From contig NZ_ARYL01000031.1 in NCBI RefSeq assembly GCF_000685295.1, positions 1-50,557 of the forward strand: a DNA stretch of 50,557 nt. The letters are read 5' to 3'. Below are positions 16,578 to 26,738 of the stretch, piece by piece. The notes beneath the pieces were generated by a model. That model did no database searches, was not told the DNA's origin, and saw only the letters and a list, made by a program, of their open reading frames with translations. A program made the translations under genes and the position numbers. The stretch comes from Hyphomonas oceanitis SCH89. Lineage in GTDB: Bacteria; Pseudomonadota; Alphaproteobacteria; Caulobacterales; Hyphomonadaceae. Positions within the stretch are counted from its first letter, which is position 1. Each line of letters begins with the position of its first letter.

Positions 16578-17176
16578 TGACTGACCTGTTTCAGGAACCA
16601 GACGACGCAACGCCCCTCGATCCTGACGAACGGGCAGGACTTCTGCAGGACTGGATCGCAACACGCGCTGAACTGAACGCTGCAGAGCAGGACAATATCG
16701 ATACCGCCGCCGCCTGGGTCTTCCGGCGGCGGCGCGCACCCATCCTCAGCGTCGAATTCACGAACGACCTGCATCGCCGGATGTTCAATGACGTCTGGGC
16801 GTGGGCAGGCACTTACCGCGCGACCGAACGCAATGTCGGCGTCGCGCCTTATATGATCGGCGTCCAGATGGCCCAGTTATTCGACGACGCAAATTACTGG
16901 GTCGACCACGAGACCTATCCCGCCGACGAGATTGCAGTTCGCCTGCACCACCGGCTCGTCGCCATTCACCCTTATCCCAATGGGAACGGGCGCCTTTCTC
17001 GCATGATGGCCGACCTCCTGATCCAACGCTTGGGCCAACCAGCCTTCAGCTGGGGCAGCGAAGTCCTAGGTGGCCAGATTGCTGACATGGGCGAGCTCAG
17101 ACGCCAATACATTGCAGCCCTGCGTGCGGCGGACCGCCATGACATCACTGCCCTGATGGAATTTGCACGGTCATGA
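16577..17176 (+). CDS. mmpB: Mobile mystery protein B, Fic-domain protein
   Basis: The 199-residue protein carries the Fic core HPYPNGNGR at 131-139, with the catalytic His131 and the anion-binding GNGR. The residue that coordinates magnesium in canonical AMP-transferring Fic proteins (Asp/Glu) is Asn135. This seems to be a family trait of mobile mystery protein B, so activity may be altered. Upstream helices include WAWAGTYRATERNVG, also a Fic hallmark. No inhibitory S/TxxxE(G/N) helix is obvious. Translational coupling to mmpA supports a toxin-antitoxin or post-translational modification pair that stabilises the ICE (inference). Confidence 0.88.
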   Translation: MTDLFQEPDDATPLDPDERAGLLQDWIATRAELNAAEQDNIDTAAAWVFRRRRAPILSVEFTNDLHRRMFNDVWAWAGTYRATERNVGVAPYMIGVQMAQLFDDANYWVDHETYPADEIAVRLHHRLVAIHPYPNGNGRLSRMMADLLIQRLGQPAFSWGSEVLGGQIADMGELRRQYIAALRAADRHDITALMEFARS

Positions 17177-17203
17177 GGCCAACATTGGCGCTTGCGAGCA
17201 AGA

Positions 17204-18478
17204 TTATGGATCGAATTTAGGATCAAGCTGGAGATCAAAACCCAATTCAGCCGATGCCGGCGGCGTAAGCACCGGTTGCCTTTGATGCCCTTGTGACCAC
17301 GCATCGATTGTGTCCGCCCATTCCTGCATCATGTGACGCCGGCCATCGGCATACTCGGCCTTGTTATAGACACCGCGTGACGTGCGACGGTCTTCATGGG
17401 CGAGCGCCTTTTCGACCCAGTCCCGATTGAAGCCGAGCTCATTGAGGAGCGTAGATCCTGTGCGCCTGAGATCGTGCACCGTGAACCGTTCAAGCGGCAG
17501 GCCCGCTTCCCCCGCCGTTTCCCACGCCGCCGTTGTCAGCCGATTAAGCGTCGCATTGGAGATCGGCTTGTAGCAATCATAGCGGGAGGGCAAGACGTAG
17601 CGCGATCCTCCCGCACACGTCTTGAGCGCCACAAGAATATCAAGCGCCTGACGTGACAGATATACATTGTGAGGCAGTCCCGTCTTCATCCGCTCCTTCG
17701 GGATAGACCAGACCGCGTTCTCGAAACTGATTTCGTCCCAGGTCGCCAAGCTGACTTCGGATTTCCGCTTCATGGTAAGCAAGATGAATTTCAGCCCGAG
17801 CTTGAGGGTTGGCGTCGCGATCAGCTCCTCGAGCACGCTGTAGAAGATTCTGATCTCGAGCGGTGAGAGAGACCGGTCCCGCGGGCGCACTTTGGCGATA
17901 GAGACCGGCGCGATTTCGTCGGCCGGATTATCGACTTTCACGCCATGCAGCCTGGCATATTTGTAGATAAGGTGGACAAATTCCCGAACGTGAAGCGCCG
18001 TAGACGGAGCACCGCGCTTCTTCACCTTCTCGCACAGGGCCCGGAGATCCTCAGGTGTAACCTCACTTAACAGGTAGCTCCCAAAAGTGGGAAGGATGTC
18101 CCTGTTCAGAATGTGCCGGCGCATGTCGCGCGTGCTTTCGGCCATGTCATCGCTTTCGATCCAGCGATTGGCCATCTCCGAGAACGAACCGGATTCCAGG
18201 AGACGGGTTTTTGATCGCTTTTTTTCCTTGGCCGGTGACACGCCCGCCTCGATCAGACGCTTTGCGTCCATGCATCTGTGGCGGGCCTCCGAGAGACTGA
18301 TACCACCATGACCATAGCGTCCGATCGTGAGCGTCTCCCGCCTGCCGTGGATCCGGTAGTCCATACGAAAGGTCACCGTGCCGACAGTAGAAACGGTTGC
18401 GTACATGCCGTCACGATCCCCCACCTTGTAGACTTTTTTCTTTGGTTTCAGTGCCTTGATGGCAACATCCGTCAGCAT
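17204..18478 (-). CDS. int: ICE tyrosine recombinase (integrase)
   Basis: The integrase catalyses insertion and excision of the element at the guaA 3' end. The start at 18478 has AGGA about nine bases upstream, giving 424 residues. A GTG at 18511 lies within a TACCGTCA repeat and lacks a ribosome site. The N-terminus is DUF4102-type (LTDVAIKALKPKKKVYKVGDRDG) and is followed by a core-binding SAM-like domain and the catalytic domain. Visible residues are Arg238 (MKRKSEV), the HDLRR box with His335 and Arg338, His361 (LAHED) and Tyr371 (GVYNKAEY). It is read away from guaA. Confidence 0.95.
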   Translation of the reverse strand: MLTDVAIKALKPKKKVYKVGDRDGMYATVSTVGTVTFRMDYRIHGRRETLTIGRYGHGGISLSEARHRCMDAKRLIEAGVSPAKEKKRSKTRLLESGSFSEMANRWIESDDMAESTRDMRRHILNRDILPTFGSYLLSEVTPEDLRALCEKVKKRGAPSTALHVREFVHLIYKYARLHGVKVDNPADEIAPVSIAKVRPRDRSLSPLEIRIFYSVLEELIATPTLKLGLKFILLTMKRKSEVSLATWDEISFENAVWSIPKERMKTGLPHNVYLSRQALDILVALKTCAGGSRYVLPSRYDCYKPISNATLNRLTTAAWETAGEAGLPLERFTVHDLRRTGSTLLNELGFNRDWVEKALAHEDRRTSRGVYNKAEYADGRRHMMQEWADTIDAWSQGHQRQPVLTPPASAELGFDLQLDPKFDP

Positions 18479-18502
18479 CGCAATGTCCTTTCCGGGAAAT
18501 TT

Positions 18503-18678
18503 TACCGTCACCCAAAAATGCGACGGTAAATTCCCATTTTTTTGATTATATTCAGTGATCTACGGCTCTGTTTTTACCGTCACCCCACATTTTGGCATGA
18601 CGGTAAGTGCGAATTTAGCGGTATGTGCCGGGAACGCATACCGTCAGCCTTACCGTCATCGGCTCGTGTTTGACGGTA
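18503..18678. repeat. Cluster of seven TACCGTCA octamers between int and guaA
   Basis: The octamer TACCGTCA occurs on the plus strand at 18503-18510, 18575-18582, 18639-18646 and 18651-18658. It occurs on the minus strand (TGACGGTA) at 18598-18605 and 18671-18678, with one one-mismatch copy at 18521-18528 (CGACGGTA). Seven copies in 176 bases, in both orientations, beside the att junction and in front of int, fit arm-type binding sites for the integrase or an excision factor, or operators of int. Confidence 0.75.
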
Positions 18679-18702
18679 AAAAACGGCGATAGGAGTCGAA
18701 AG

Positions 18703-18740
18703 AAAAACGCCACTAAGCGTTTGAACTTAATGGCGTTTTT
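18703..18740. terminator. Bidirectional intrinsic terminator between guaA and int
   Basis: A stem of AAAAACGCCA and TGGCGTTTTT (10 perfect pairs) continues past one mismatch with four more pairs (TAAG/CTTA) and has an 8-base loop. T-runs are present on both strands. It lies 34 bases past the guaA stop and would end guaA transcription before it reaches int. Being inside the ICE side of the junction, it probably came with the element. Confidence 0.75.
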
Positions 18741-18762
18741 GAAAGATTTCGAAAGGTCGCGA

Positions 18763-18785
18763 GAATGATGAAATCATTCCCACTC
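18763..18785. other. ICE attachment junction in the guaA 3' end
   Basis: The last codons of guaA on the minus strand read GAGTGGGAATGA (18785-18774), the conserved guaA end known as an insertion site for genomic islands. A perfect inverted repeat GAATGAT-GAA-ATCATTC (18763-18779) straddles the stop codon, as expected of a recombinase core site. The matching copy at the other ICE end must lie left of the window. I noticed no second copy inside it. Confidence 0.72.
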
Positions 18786-20336
18786 AATCGTACCGGGCGG
18801 CTTGCTGGTCACGTCATAAACGACACGGTTCACGCCCTGCACTTCATTGATGATGCGCGTCGCAACGCGGCCCAGAAAAGCGTGCTCGAACGGGTAATAG
18901 TCCGCCGTCATGCCGTCCGTAGACGTCACAGCCCGAAGGGCCAGCACGGCCTCATAGGTCCGCACGTCGCCCATTACGCCCACCGTGTTCACCGGCAGCA
19001 GCACGCTGAATGCCTGCCAGATCTCGTCATAGAGACCCGCCTTCTTGATCTCGTCGATATAGATCAGGTCAGCCTTGCGCAGCGTGTCGGCCTTCTCGCG
19101 TGTAATCTCGCCGGGAATGCGGATGGCGAGGCCCGGCCCCGGGAACGGGTGGCGACCGATAAAGCTTTCCGGCAGGCCAAGCTCGCGGCCAAGCGCGCGC
19201 ACCTCGTCCTTGAACAGCTCGCGCAGTGGCTCGACCAGTTTCATGTTCATGCGTTCTGGCAGGCCGCCCACATTGTGGTGGCTCTTGATCGTCACGCTGG
19301 GGCCGCCGAGGGCCGAGACACTCTCGATCACATCCGGATAGAGAGTCCCCTGCGCCAGGAAATCCGCGCCGCCGATCTTCTTTGCCTCTTCGTCAAACAC
19401 GTCAATGAACAGACCGCCAATGATCTTGCGCTTCTTTTCGGGGTCCGACACGCCGGCCAGCTTGCCGAGGAACAACTCCGACGCATCCACATGGACCAGC
19501 GGAATATTGTAATGCTCACGGAACAGGCTCACCACCTGCTCACTTTCGCCATGACGCATCAGGCCATGGTCGACATACACGCATGTCAGTTGCTCGCCGA
19601 TGGCTTCATGAATCAGCACCGCGGCCACGGAGGAATCAACGCCGCCTGAGAGGCCGCAGATCACCCTGCCCTTGCCCACTTGCGCGCGGATCTTCTCGAT
19701 CGCCTCGGCGCGATAGGCCGCCATCGTCCAGTCGCCCTTCATGCCAGCGACACCATGCGTGAAATTGCGCAGAATCTGGCGCCCATGCGTCGTGTGCACG
19801 ACTTCGGGGTGGAACTGCGTGCCGTAGAACTTACGCTCAGGGTCCGCGATGATCGCATAGGGCGCGCCCGGCGATTTCGCGATGACACCGAAGCCCGGCG
19901 CCATCTCGGCGACATGGTCGCCATGGCTCATCCAGACCTGCTCATGCTCGCCACTCTCGAGCATACCTTCGAGGAATGGATCATCGATCACTTTTTCGAT
20001 GAACGCGCGGCCGAATTCGCGGCTCGTGCCGCCTTCTACGCGGCCGCCCAACTGGTGCATCATCACCTGCTGGCCGTAACAGATGCCTAACACCGGGATG
20101 CCCGCCTCGAAGATCGCCATGTCGGCCATTGGTGCATCGTCCCAATAGACGCTGGAAGGCCCGCCCGACAGGATCACGGCCTGCGGGTCGTAGGCCTCGA
20201 CAAAGGCCTTGTCGACCTTGTTGAAAGGGTGGATTTCGCAATAGACGCCGCTCTCGCGCAGGCGCCGGGCGATCAGTTGCGTCACCTGGCTGCCGAAGTC
20301 GACGATAAGGGCGCGTTCGTGTCTTTGCTCTGTCAT
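18774..20336 (-). CDS. guaA: GMP synthase (glutamine-hydrolysing)
   Basis: GuaA converts XMP to GMP with ATP and glutamine, the last step of GMP synthesis. The 520 residues match the family length. The class I amidotransferase domain has GICYGQQ with Cys86, the ATP pyrophosphatase loop is LSGGVDSS, and the dimerisation domain ends in PPGTIEWE. The 3' end is the ICE insertion site, and the reading frame is left intact by the insertion. guaB lies about 5 kb upstream on the same strand. Confidence 0.98.
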   Translation of the reverse strand: MTEQRHERALIVDFGSQVTQLIARRLRESGVYCEIHPFNKVDKAFVEAYDPQAVILSGGPSSVYWDDAPMADMAIFEAGIPVLGICYGQQVMMHQLGGRVEGGTSREFGRAFIEKVIDDPFLEGMLESGEHEQVWMSHGDHVAEMAPGFGVIAKSPGAPYAIIADPERKFYGTQFHPEVVHTTHGRQILRNFTHGVAGMKGDWTMAAYRAEAIEKIRAQVGKGRVICGLSGGVDSSVAAVLIHEAIGEQLTCVYVDHGLMRHGESEQVVSLFREHYNIPLVHVDASELFLGKLAGVSDPEKKRKIIGGLFIDVFDEEAKKIGGADFLAQGTLYPDVIESVSALGGPSVTIKSHHNVGGLPERMNMKLVEPLRELFKDEVRALGRELGLPESFIGRHPFPGPGLAIRIPGEITREKADTLRKADLIYIDEIKKAGLYDEIWQAFSVLLPVNTVGVMGDVRTYEAVLALRAVTSTDGMTADYYPFEHAFLGRVATRIINEVQGVNRVVYDVTSKPPGTIEWE

Positions 20337-20464
20337 GGCGCCGTTTAGCTGAGTCCCGCCCTAGCGGGCAAGCCTCCAGTCGCTGCAAAGCGCGGAATCC
20401 GTCCATCAAACGGCGCAACTCACCTGTTTAAAGCGCTCGGCAATGCCAGATAGGCGCTAAACAG

Positions 20465-20923
20465 CTAGAAATCGCGCGCCTTGGCAGAGAGGATGGGACC
20501 GCCAGCCTGCCGCTCGATCCAGTTCGCAAGCCTCAGCGACACGAGTATCCTGATACGCGGCTCAGGCGCCGCCCGCAGTTCGCAGAAGGTCCAGAACAGG
20601 AATGTCCGCTCCGCGCGCACCAGATCATGCAGCGGTATACCAAGCGGCGGCTGGAACAGGCCAAAGATGAACCAGGCCTTCAGGATCAGCAGGCCGCTGT
20701 CCACCGTCACGTTCAGGCAGGCGCGGTAACGCACCAGCCGCCAGCGCGAATAGCCCATCATCGCGCTCTGGAAGCCCCGTGAAACACCCCGTATCTCACC
20801 GCGATAGGCATAATGCTGGCCCAGCCTTTGCCAGCCGGAAACCCGGCCAAGCAGCCAGATCACGCCACACCACATCGCGATGAACGCAACCGGGAACAGC
20901 GTGATGGCCAGAACGACTGTCAT
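20465..20923 (-). CDS. Hypothetical membrane-anchored protein
   Basis: The 152-residue protein has an N-terminal membrane helix (about 3-27, VVLAITLFPVAFIAMWCGVIWLL) followed by a mostly soluble domain with several aromatic and arginine residues. I do not recognise the family. Its start overlaps the stop of the rsmB-like gene (ATGA), so it is the second gene of that transcript. The 128 bases between it and guaA hold no further gene. Only a weak CCCGC/GCGGG hairpin is seen near 20357. Confidence 0.72.
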   Translation of the reverse strand: MTVVLAITLFPVAFIAMWCGVIWLLGRVSGWQRLGQHYAYRGEIRGVSRGFQSAMMGYSRWRLVRYRACLNVTVDSGLLILKAWFIFGLFQPPLGIPLHDLVRAERTFLFWTFCELRAAPEPRIRILVSLRLANWIERQAGGPILSAKARDF

Positions 20924-22227
20924 CCCGCGCGGCGCAGCACGGCGAAGAAGAACCCGTCCGTCCCTGCCCGGCGCGGCGTCAGGCGTACGCTGCCCGTCGG
21001 CATACGGAAGCGCTGCACCACATTGGCGCCCTCATCCGTCAGCAGGCCTGAGGCAATCGCCGCCCCGGCGGCATCTTCCTCGGTGAACTCAGGGTGCATG
21101 CTGAGGAACTCGGCCACGCGGTCTTCATCCTCTTCCATCAGGAAGGAACAGGTCGCATAGATCATCCGCCCGCCAGGTTTCACGAATTCGCTCGCCTTGG
21201 CGATGATCTCCGTCTGCTCGGACATCCGCTTTTCCAGCTGGCCCTGCTTGATCCGCCACTTGGAATCCGGCCGGCGGCGCCACGTGCCCGTTCCCGTGCA
21301 CGGCGCATCGACGAAGACGCAGTCCATCTGCCCCGTCAGCGTCTCCAGTTGAACCGGCTCTGTCGGATGCACCAGCTGCACATTGTGCGCGCCGGACCGT
21401 TTCAGGCGCGGGATCAGCGCGCTGAGGCGCTTGCCGTCGATGTCATAGGCGAAGATCTGCCCCTTGCCCTTCATCTGGGCCGCCAGTGCGATCGTCTTGC
21501 CGCCGCCGCCGGAGCAATAGTCCAGCACCTGCTCACCCGGCTGCGCATTCGCAGCTGCGGCCGCAATCTGGCTGCCCGCATCCTGCACCTCAACCCAGCC
21601 CTTGGAATAGGCCGGAATGCTCTCCAGCGAAGCTTCGCGCTCGCTCGGGTCTTTTGCGGGAATATGGAAGGCATTGTGCAACAGGCGCGATTGCTCGGCC
21701 TTGGCGCTCTTCAGCGGCATCGAGGCCTTCTCGGCATCCACCTTCAGCGTGTTGACCCGCAGGTCCACGTCCGCGCGCACAGCCATGGCCTGCGCCTCGA
21801 CCGTCGCTTCCTCACCGAACACGCGCGCCATCATCGGCGCCATCCATTCCGGGTAATCGCCCTGCACATGCGGCGGCGCGGACGGATCCGGCGCCATCAC
21901 AAGATGCTCGCGCTCGCTCAAAGTCAGTTTCGAGGGCGCATGCTCCTCTTCCATCGCCGTGTCGATCTGACGGATATCCCAGCCCCAGGCAAAGGCCAGT
22001 GCCCCCAGCACCAGCGCCCGCGGGCTCTCGTCATCCATGCGATAGGCAATCGAGTTACGCTTGCGCAGCGCGTCCAGGACGAGCCCAGAGACCCAAGCGC
22101 GGTCCTTGCTGCCAGCATAGCGCGCCCGCTTGCCCCAGTCCCGGGCCGCCGACTTCACAGGCTGGTGCCGGTTCAGCACGTCCGTCAGGACATCAATCGC
22201 CGCCGAAATCTTACCGCCATTGCGCAT
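20920..22227 (-). CDS. rsmB: RsmB/NOP-type RNA (cytosine-5) methyltransferase
   Basis: The 435-residue protein has an N-terminal NusB-like helical region and a SAM-dependent methyltransferase domain. VLDYCSGGGGKTIALAA (about 234-250) is the SAM loop, DAPCTGTG carries Cys310, and YATCS carries Cys360, the nucleophile that attacks cytosine C5. This two-cysteine pattern defines the RsmB/NOP2 family. The usual substrate of RsmB is C967 of 16S rRNA. Assignment to RsmB rather than another family member is from overall architecture. Its location beside guaA and guaB is common in this group of bacteria. Confidence 0.88.
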   Translation of the reverse strand: MRNGGKISAAIDVLTDVLNRHQPVKSAARDWGKRARYAGSKDRAWVSGLVLDALRKRNSIAYRMDDESPRALVLGALAFAWGWDIRQIDTAMEEEHAPSKLTLSEREHLVMAPDPSAPPHVQGDYPEWMAPMMARVFGEEATVEAQAMAVRADVDLRVNTLKVDAEKASMPLKSAKAEQSRLLHNAFHIPAKDPSEREASLESIPAYSKGWVEVQDAGSQIAAAAANAQPGEQVLDYCSGGGGKTIALAAQMKGKGQIFAYDIDGKRLSALIPRLKRSGAHNVQLVHPTEPVQLETLTGQMDCVFVDAPCTGTGTWRRRPDSKWRIKQGQLEKRMSEQTEIIAKASEFVKPGGRMIYATCSFLMEEDEDRVAEFLSMHPEFTEEDAAGAAIASGLLTDEGANVVQRFRMPTGSVRLTPRRAGTDGFFFAVLRRAG

Positions 22228-22346
22228 TATTCTACCTCATTCTTGATCTGACGGACGCTTTACGCGCGCTTTCCCTCCAAGGAAACCAATAGACACTGGA
22301 ATGTCTGCATTCTTAGATAGGGTCATTCAGGCAGGAGGGGCCCATC

Positions 22347-22649
22347 ATGACCGTCTATATCGTCGCCCAGATCACAATTTCCGACCGTGAGACCTACGGA
22401 AAATACGAACAGGGCTTCATGCCGGTGTTCAATCTCTTCGACGGAAAGATGCTCTCTGTCGATGAGGCGCCCCACGTTCTTGAAGGCGACTGGGCCTGCA
22501 CGCGCACCGTCCTGGCCGAATTTCCCGACAGGGATATGGCGCTCGCCTGGTATAATTGCCCCGAATACCAGGCCATCCTCCCCCACCGACTCAAGGGCGC
22601 GAAGGCCCATATCGCCATCCTGAACGGATTTCCCGCGCCAGCGGCCTGA
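22347..22649 (+). CDS. DUF1330 family protein
   Basis: This 100-residue protein has the ferredoxin-like alpha/beta pattern of DUF1330: VYIVAQITISDRETYGKY at the start, and the conserved AWYNCPEYQAILPHR and AHIAILNGF near the end. AGGAGG stands before the ATG at 22347. DUF1330 proteins are small dimeric barrels of unknown chemistry. The gene stands alone, facing the flavoprotein gene. Confidence 0.88.
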   Translation: MTVYIVAQITISDRETYGKYEQGFMPVFNLFDGKMLSVDEAPHVLEGDWACTRTVLAEFPDRDMALAWYNCPEYQAILPHRLKGAKAHIAILNGFPAPAA

Positions 22650-22654
22650 TCGCC

Positions 22655-23566
22655 TCAGCTTCGGCCGTTTTCCAGCACGCGCAGCGCCATCGCACGGCCG
22701 CTGGCCACAGCATCCGACGCCAACGGTCCCAGGGCCCAGTCTCCGCCTGCCAGCAGTGTGCCCGCGCCATTGACCACAAAGGGCTGGCCCAGCGGTCGGT
22801 CCACCCGCGCATACCGCCACCGATGCCCCGCCACATAGTCCGGAGCACCCGAAAGCCCTGTCGCCGCCATGAAGGCCTTCAGCAACAGGCTCGCCGCCGC
22901 ATCCTTGTCCAGCTCAAGATGGGCGACCGACCACGCGATAGAAGCATGCACGGTCCACCGCTCCGTCGCAATCTGCCCCGGTTTTGACAGCATCGGAATG
23001 GCCATCGCCAAGGGTTCCGTAAGCGTGAGCACATCTTGGGAAAGACCGCTCGGCGCATCAAAGCCAAGCAACAGGGTCCAGGCGGGATTCATGCGAACGT
23101 CCGCCAGAGCCTTCTTCATCCCCTCCTCATGCCCCAGCAATGCTGCGGCTTGTGGCGCAGGAACAGCCAGGATCACCGCCTCGAAGCCCGAATGCACACG
23201 GCTGTCAGCATCGGTCAGACTAAACCCGTCATCCGTACTGGCGACATCAGTAATGGAGATCTCGCGTTGCACATTGATCCCCTTCCCCAGATGGCGCGCC
23301 AATGTGCTCATGCCCGGAATGCCGATCCCGCGCGCATCCTGAGGCCCCTCTGCCCAGACACTCCCGCCTGCCGCCTGAGCCACATCCACTGACACGCCCG
23401 GTGCGCCATGATCAATCGGCCCCAGATCAGTCCTGCGAGTTGCCAGGCGCCCGCCTAGTCCGCGGCTCTTCTCGAAAACAACCGTACTCAGACCAGCCGC
23501 GTTGAGGTCACGCGCCGCGCACAGGCCCGCCAGACCGGCGCCAACGATAGCCACGCGTTGGATCAT
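22655..23566 (-). CDS. Renalase-like FAD-dependent oxidoreductase
   Basis: The 303-residue protein begins with a dinucleotide-binding motif (VAIVGAGLAGLCAARDLNAAG), then VFEKSRGLGGRLATRR, the arginine/glycine segment of renalase-like flavoproteins. The C-terminal GGDWALGPLASDAVASGRAMA closes the FAD site. Bacterial renalases oxidise the dihydropyridine isomers of NAD(P)H. That activity is likely but not proven by sequence. It ends 5 bases after the convergent DUF1330 gene. Confidence 0.82.
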   Translation of the reverse strand: MIQRVAIVGAGLAGLCAARDLNAAGLSTVVFEKSRGLGGRLATRRTDLGPIDHGAPGVSVDVAQAAGGSVWAEGPQDARGIGIPGMSTLARHLGKGINVQREISITDVASTDDGFSLTDADSRVHSGFEAVILAVPAPQAAALLGHEEGMKKALADVRMNPAWTLLLGFDAPSGLSQDVLTLTEPLAMAIPMLSKPGQIATERWTVHASIAWSVAHLELDKDAAASLLLKAFMAATGLSGAPDYVAGHRWRYARVDRPLGQPFVVNGAGTLLAGGDWALGPLASDAVASGRAMALRVLENGRS

Positions 23567-23732
23567 GCAATGCTCCTCTCCCTGCTACGAGGCTTCACCT
23601 AGGGCGCCCGCCCGCAATGTCCCGCTTTCTGTAGCAATTATTCAATGCGCGACCGCCAATTGCGCAAAAATGAAAGCTAGTCGTCGCTACTTATCTTACC
23701 TATACTGCCTTCATGCATAGGGGTTGGCAGAC

Positions 23733-24353
23733 ATGCAATTAGAGCTTCCGGACAATGTGCGCGCCGCGACGCAAGCTGACTGGCGCCAGCTCGGCGATAT
23801 CACGGCGGAGGCCTTTTTCGACGATCCGGTGAACAAGTGGATCTTCGGCAGCAACCGCGCCATCAAGAGCACTTTCACGGTCCTCGCACGCGATATCTAT
23901 CTGAAGAACGGCCTCTGCTACCTCGCTGGCGATGGCGGCGCGACCATGTGGTCCCGGGCAGATGCGAACCGCACCCCACCGCTGATGGCGATACTTTCAA
24001 TCGCAGCTGGCGTTGCGCGCTGGGGTTCAAAAGGTGCTGTTGGCCGCGCCCTCAAGGCCGGTGAAGTGATGGATGCCAACCACCCGCACGAACCCCACAT
24101 GTACCTCTTCTCCATCGGCACACGGAAGGCTGCGCGCGGCAAAGGGCTCGGCAAGGCCCTCATCCGCCCAATGCTTGAGGCCTGCGACCGCGACAGCCTG
24201 CCCGCCTATCTCGAAAACTCTAACCCCGACAATACCGGCTTCTACATGAGCCACGGCTTCGACCACATGAAATACTTGGAAGTCGGCCCCGGCGCCCCAC
24301 CTTTGCAGGCGATGTGGCGCAAGCCGAAACGCAATTTCGCTTCGCAATCTTGA
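23733..24353 (+). CDS. GNAT family N-acetyltransferase
   Basis: The ATG at 23733 has AGGGG about nine bases upstream (206 residues). The acetyl-CoA loop is ARGKGLGKALIRPML, preceded by LFSIGTRKA and followed by LPAYLENSNPDNTGFYMSHGF, a classic GNAT C-terminal part. The substrate is unknown. The gene stands alone in its orientation. Confidence 0.88.
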   Translation: MQLELPDNVRAATQADWRQLGDITAEAFFDDPVNKWIFGSNRAIKSTFTVLARDIYLKNGLCYLAGDGGATMWSRADANRTPPLMAILSIAAGVARWGSKGAVGRALKAGEVMDANHPHEPHMYLFSIGTRKAARGKGLGKALIRPMLEACDRDSLPAYLENSNPDNTGFYMSHGFDHMKYLEVGPGAPPLQAMWRKPKRNFASQS

Positions 24354-24390
24354 GACTTTAAGGAAACGCGCCAGTTTTACTGACTGTCCG

Positions 24391-24897
24391 CTAAAGCTCG
24401 TCGCCAGCTTTATGGGGTGACGTGCTATTTTCCTCTAAGGCTCGTGCAATAGCGGGAAGAGATTCCAGTGCGAGTTGGAGCCTTGTATCTCTCAATTCAT
24501 ATTCCCCAGATGAATAATTTAGAGCGCGAAGTTGAATGTGAGAAAACTTTAGTCCGCATTTCTTGGACATCTCTACGAGCATGTCTGAGACAAGATTTTG
24601 CAGATTTGGATCATCTCGCAATATGCGATTAGGCCCTTCAAGATAAAGCCGGAGCCGATCAAAAGCAGTGAGAACCAGTTTGTCCTGTGGGAAGACTAGT
24701 GGGACAATATTCATTATTTTACCGAATTCGGCTCGCGACGGATGCATCCGGTTCGCGACCAGATCCATCACCATCTGGACTTTTTCGCGCTTTTTTTCCT
24801 TCCTAGATTGAAGGTACATAGAGCCGACAATAGCCGATATTGGACCTATTATCGTGGCCGCCGAGATTGCTATTGTCTGAGCCCAGATCGGATCCAT
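24391..24897 (-). CDS. Hypothetical protein with N-terminal membrane anchor, atypical base composition
   Basis: The 168-residue protein has an N-terminal hydrophobic helix (about 5-27) followed by a charged KEKKREK stretch and a helical soluble domain. MHPSRAEFGKIMNIVPLVFPQD faintly recalls a DUF6680-type protein, which I hold only weakly. The gene is clearly richer in A+T than its neighbours, as is the gap to guaB (24898-25038), where I see no feature. It is probably a recent acquisition. There is no strong ribosome site before its ATG. Confidence 0.62.
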   Translation of the reverse strand: MDPIWAQTIAISAATIIGPISAIVGSMYLQSRKEKKREKVQMVMDLVANRMHPSRAEFGKIMNIVPLVFPQDKLVLTAFDRLRLYLEGPNRILRDDPNLQNLVSDMLVEMSKKCGLKFSHIQLRALNYSSGEYELRDTRLQLALESLPAIARALEENSTSPHKAGDEL

Positions 24898-25038
24898 GGT
24901 TCACCTATGCAAGATAGTTGAACAAAAACAGACCATCGAATGGGATTACACGCAAGCTTTTGCAATGTGATTTCAAATTTTCTGTTAGCTGAATTCCATT
25001 GCACGGTGCAAAATTGCTGTCGCGGTATGAAAGGCTAC

Positions 25039-26517
<1,479 letters not shown>

Positions 26518-26738
26518 CTAGTAAGGGAGTCGCAGGGTCTTGTGAAGGGGGTAGTTTCGTCACAATTGCAGAACAATCACTCTGCGCTGCAATTGGGTTC
26601 GGCGAGCGGCCTGTCAGGGCATATCCTGATGTGAAGGCGCCCACATCTCTATCGGTGCGTGAATTTGTTCCGCTGCAAGGATTGAAGTCCTCCCCCTTCC
26701 CCATTAGCGAGACAGGGTGAATTTGGGAAGGCAAGGCC

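Noticed and set aside
18765..19649. 294-codon open frame antisense to guaA
   Set aside because: guaA is intact and conserved. The antisense frame has no ribosome site and no domain.
20337..20464. Possible regulatory RNA between guaA and the upstream gene
   Set aside because: Only a 5-pair CCCGC/GCGGG hairpin is visible, with no conserved riboswitch core that I can recognise.
21094..22251. 385-codon open frame antisense to the rsmB-like gene
   Set aside because: Its product is Arg- and His-rich and its frame mirrors rsmB codon positions.
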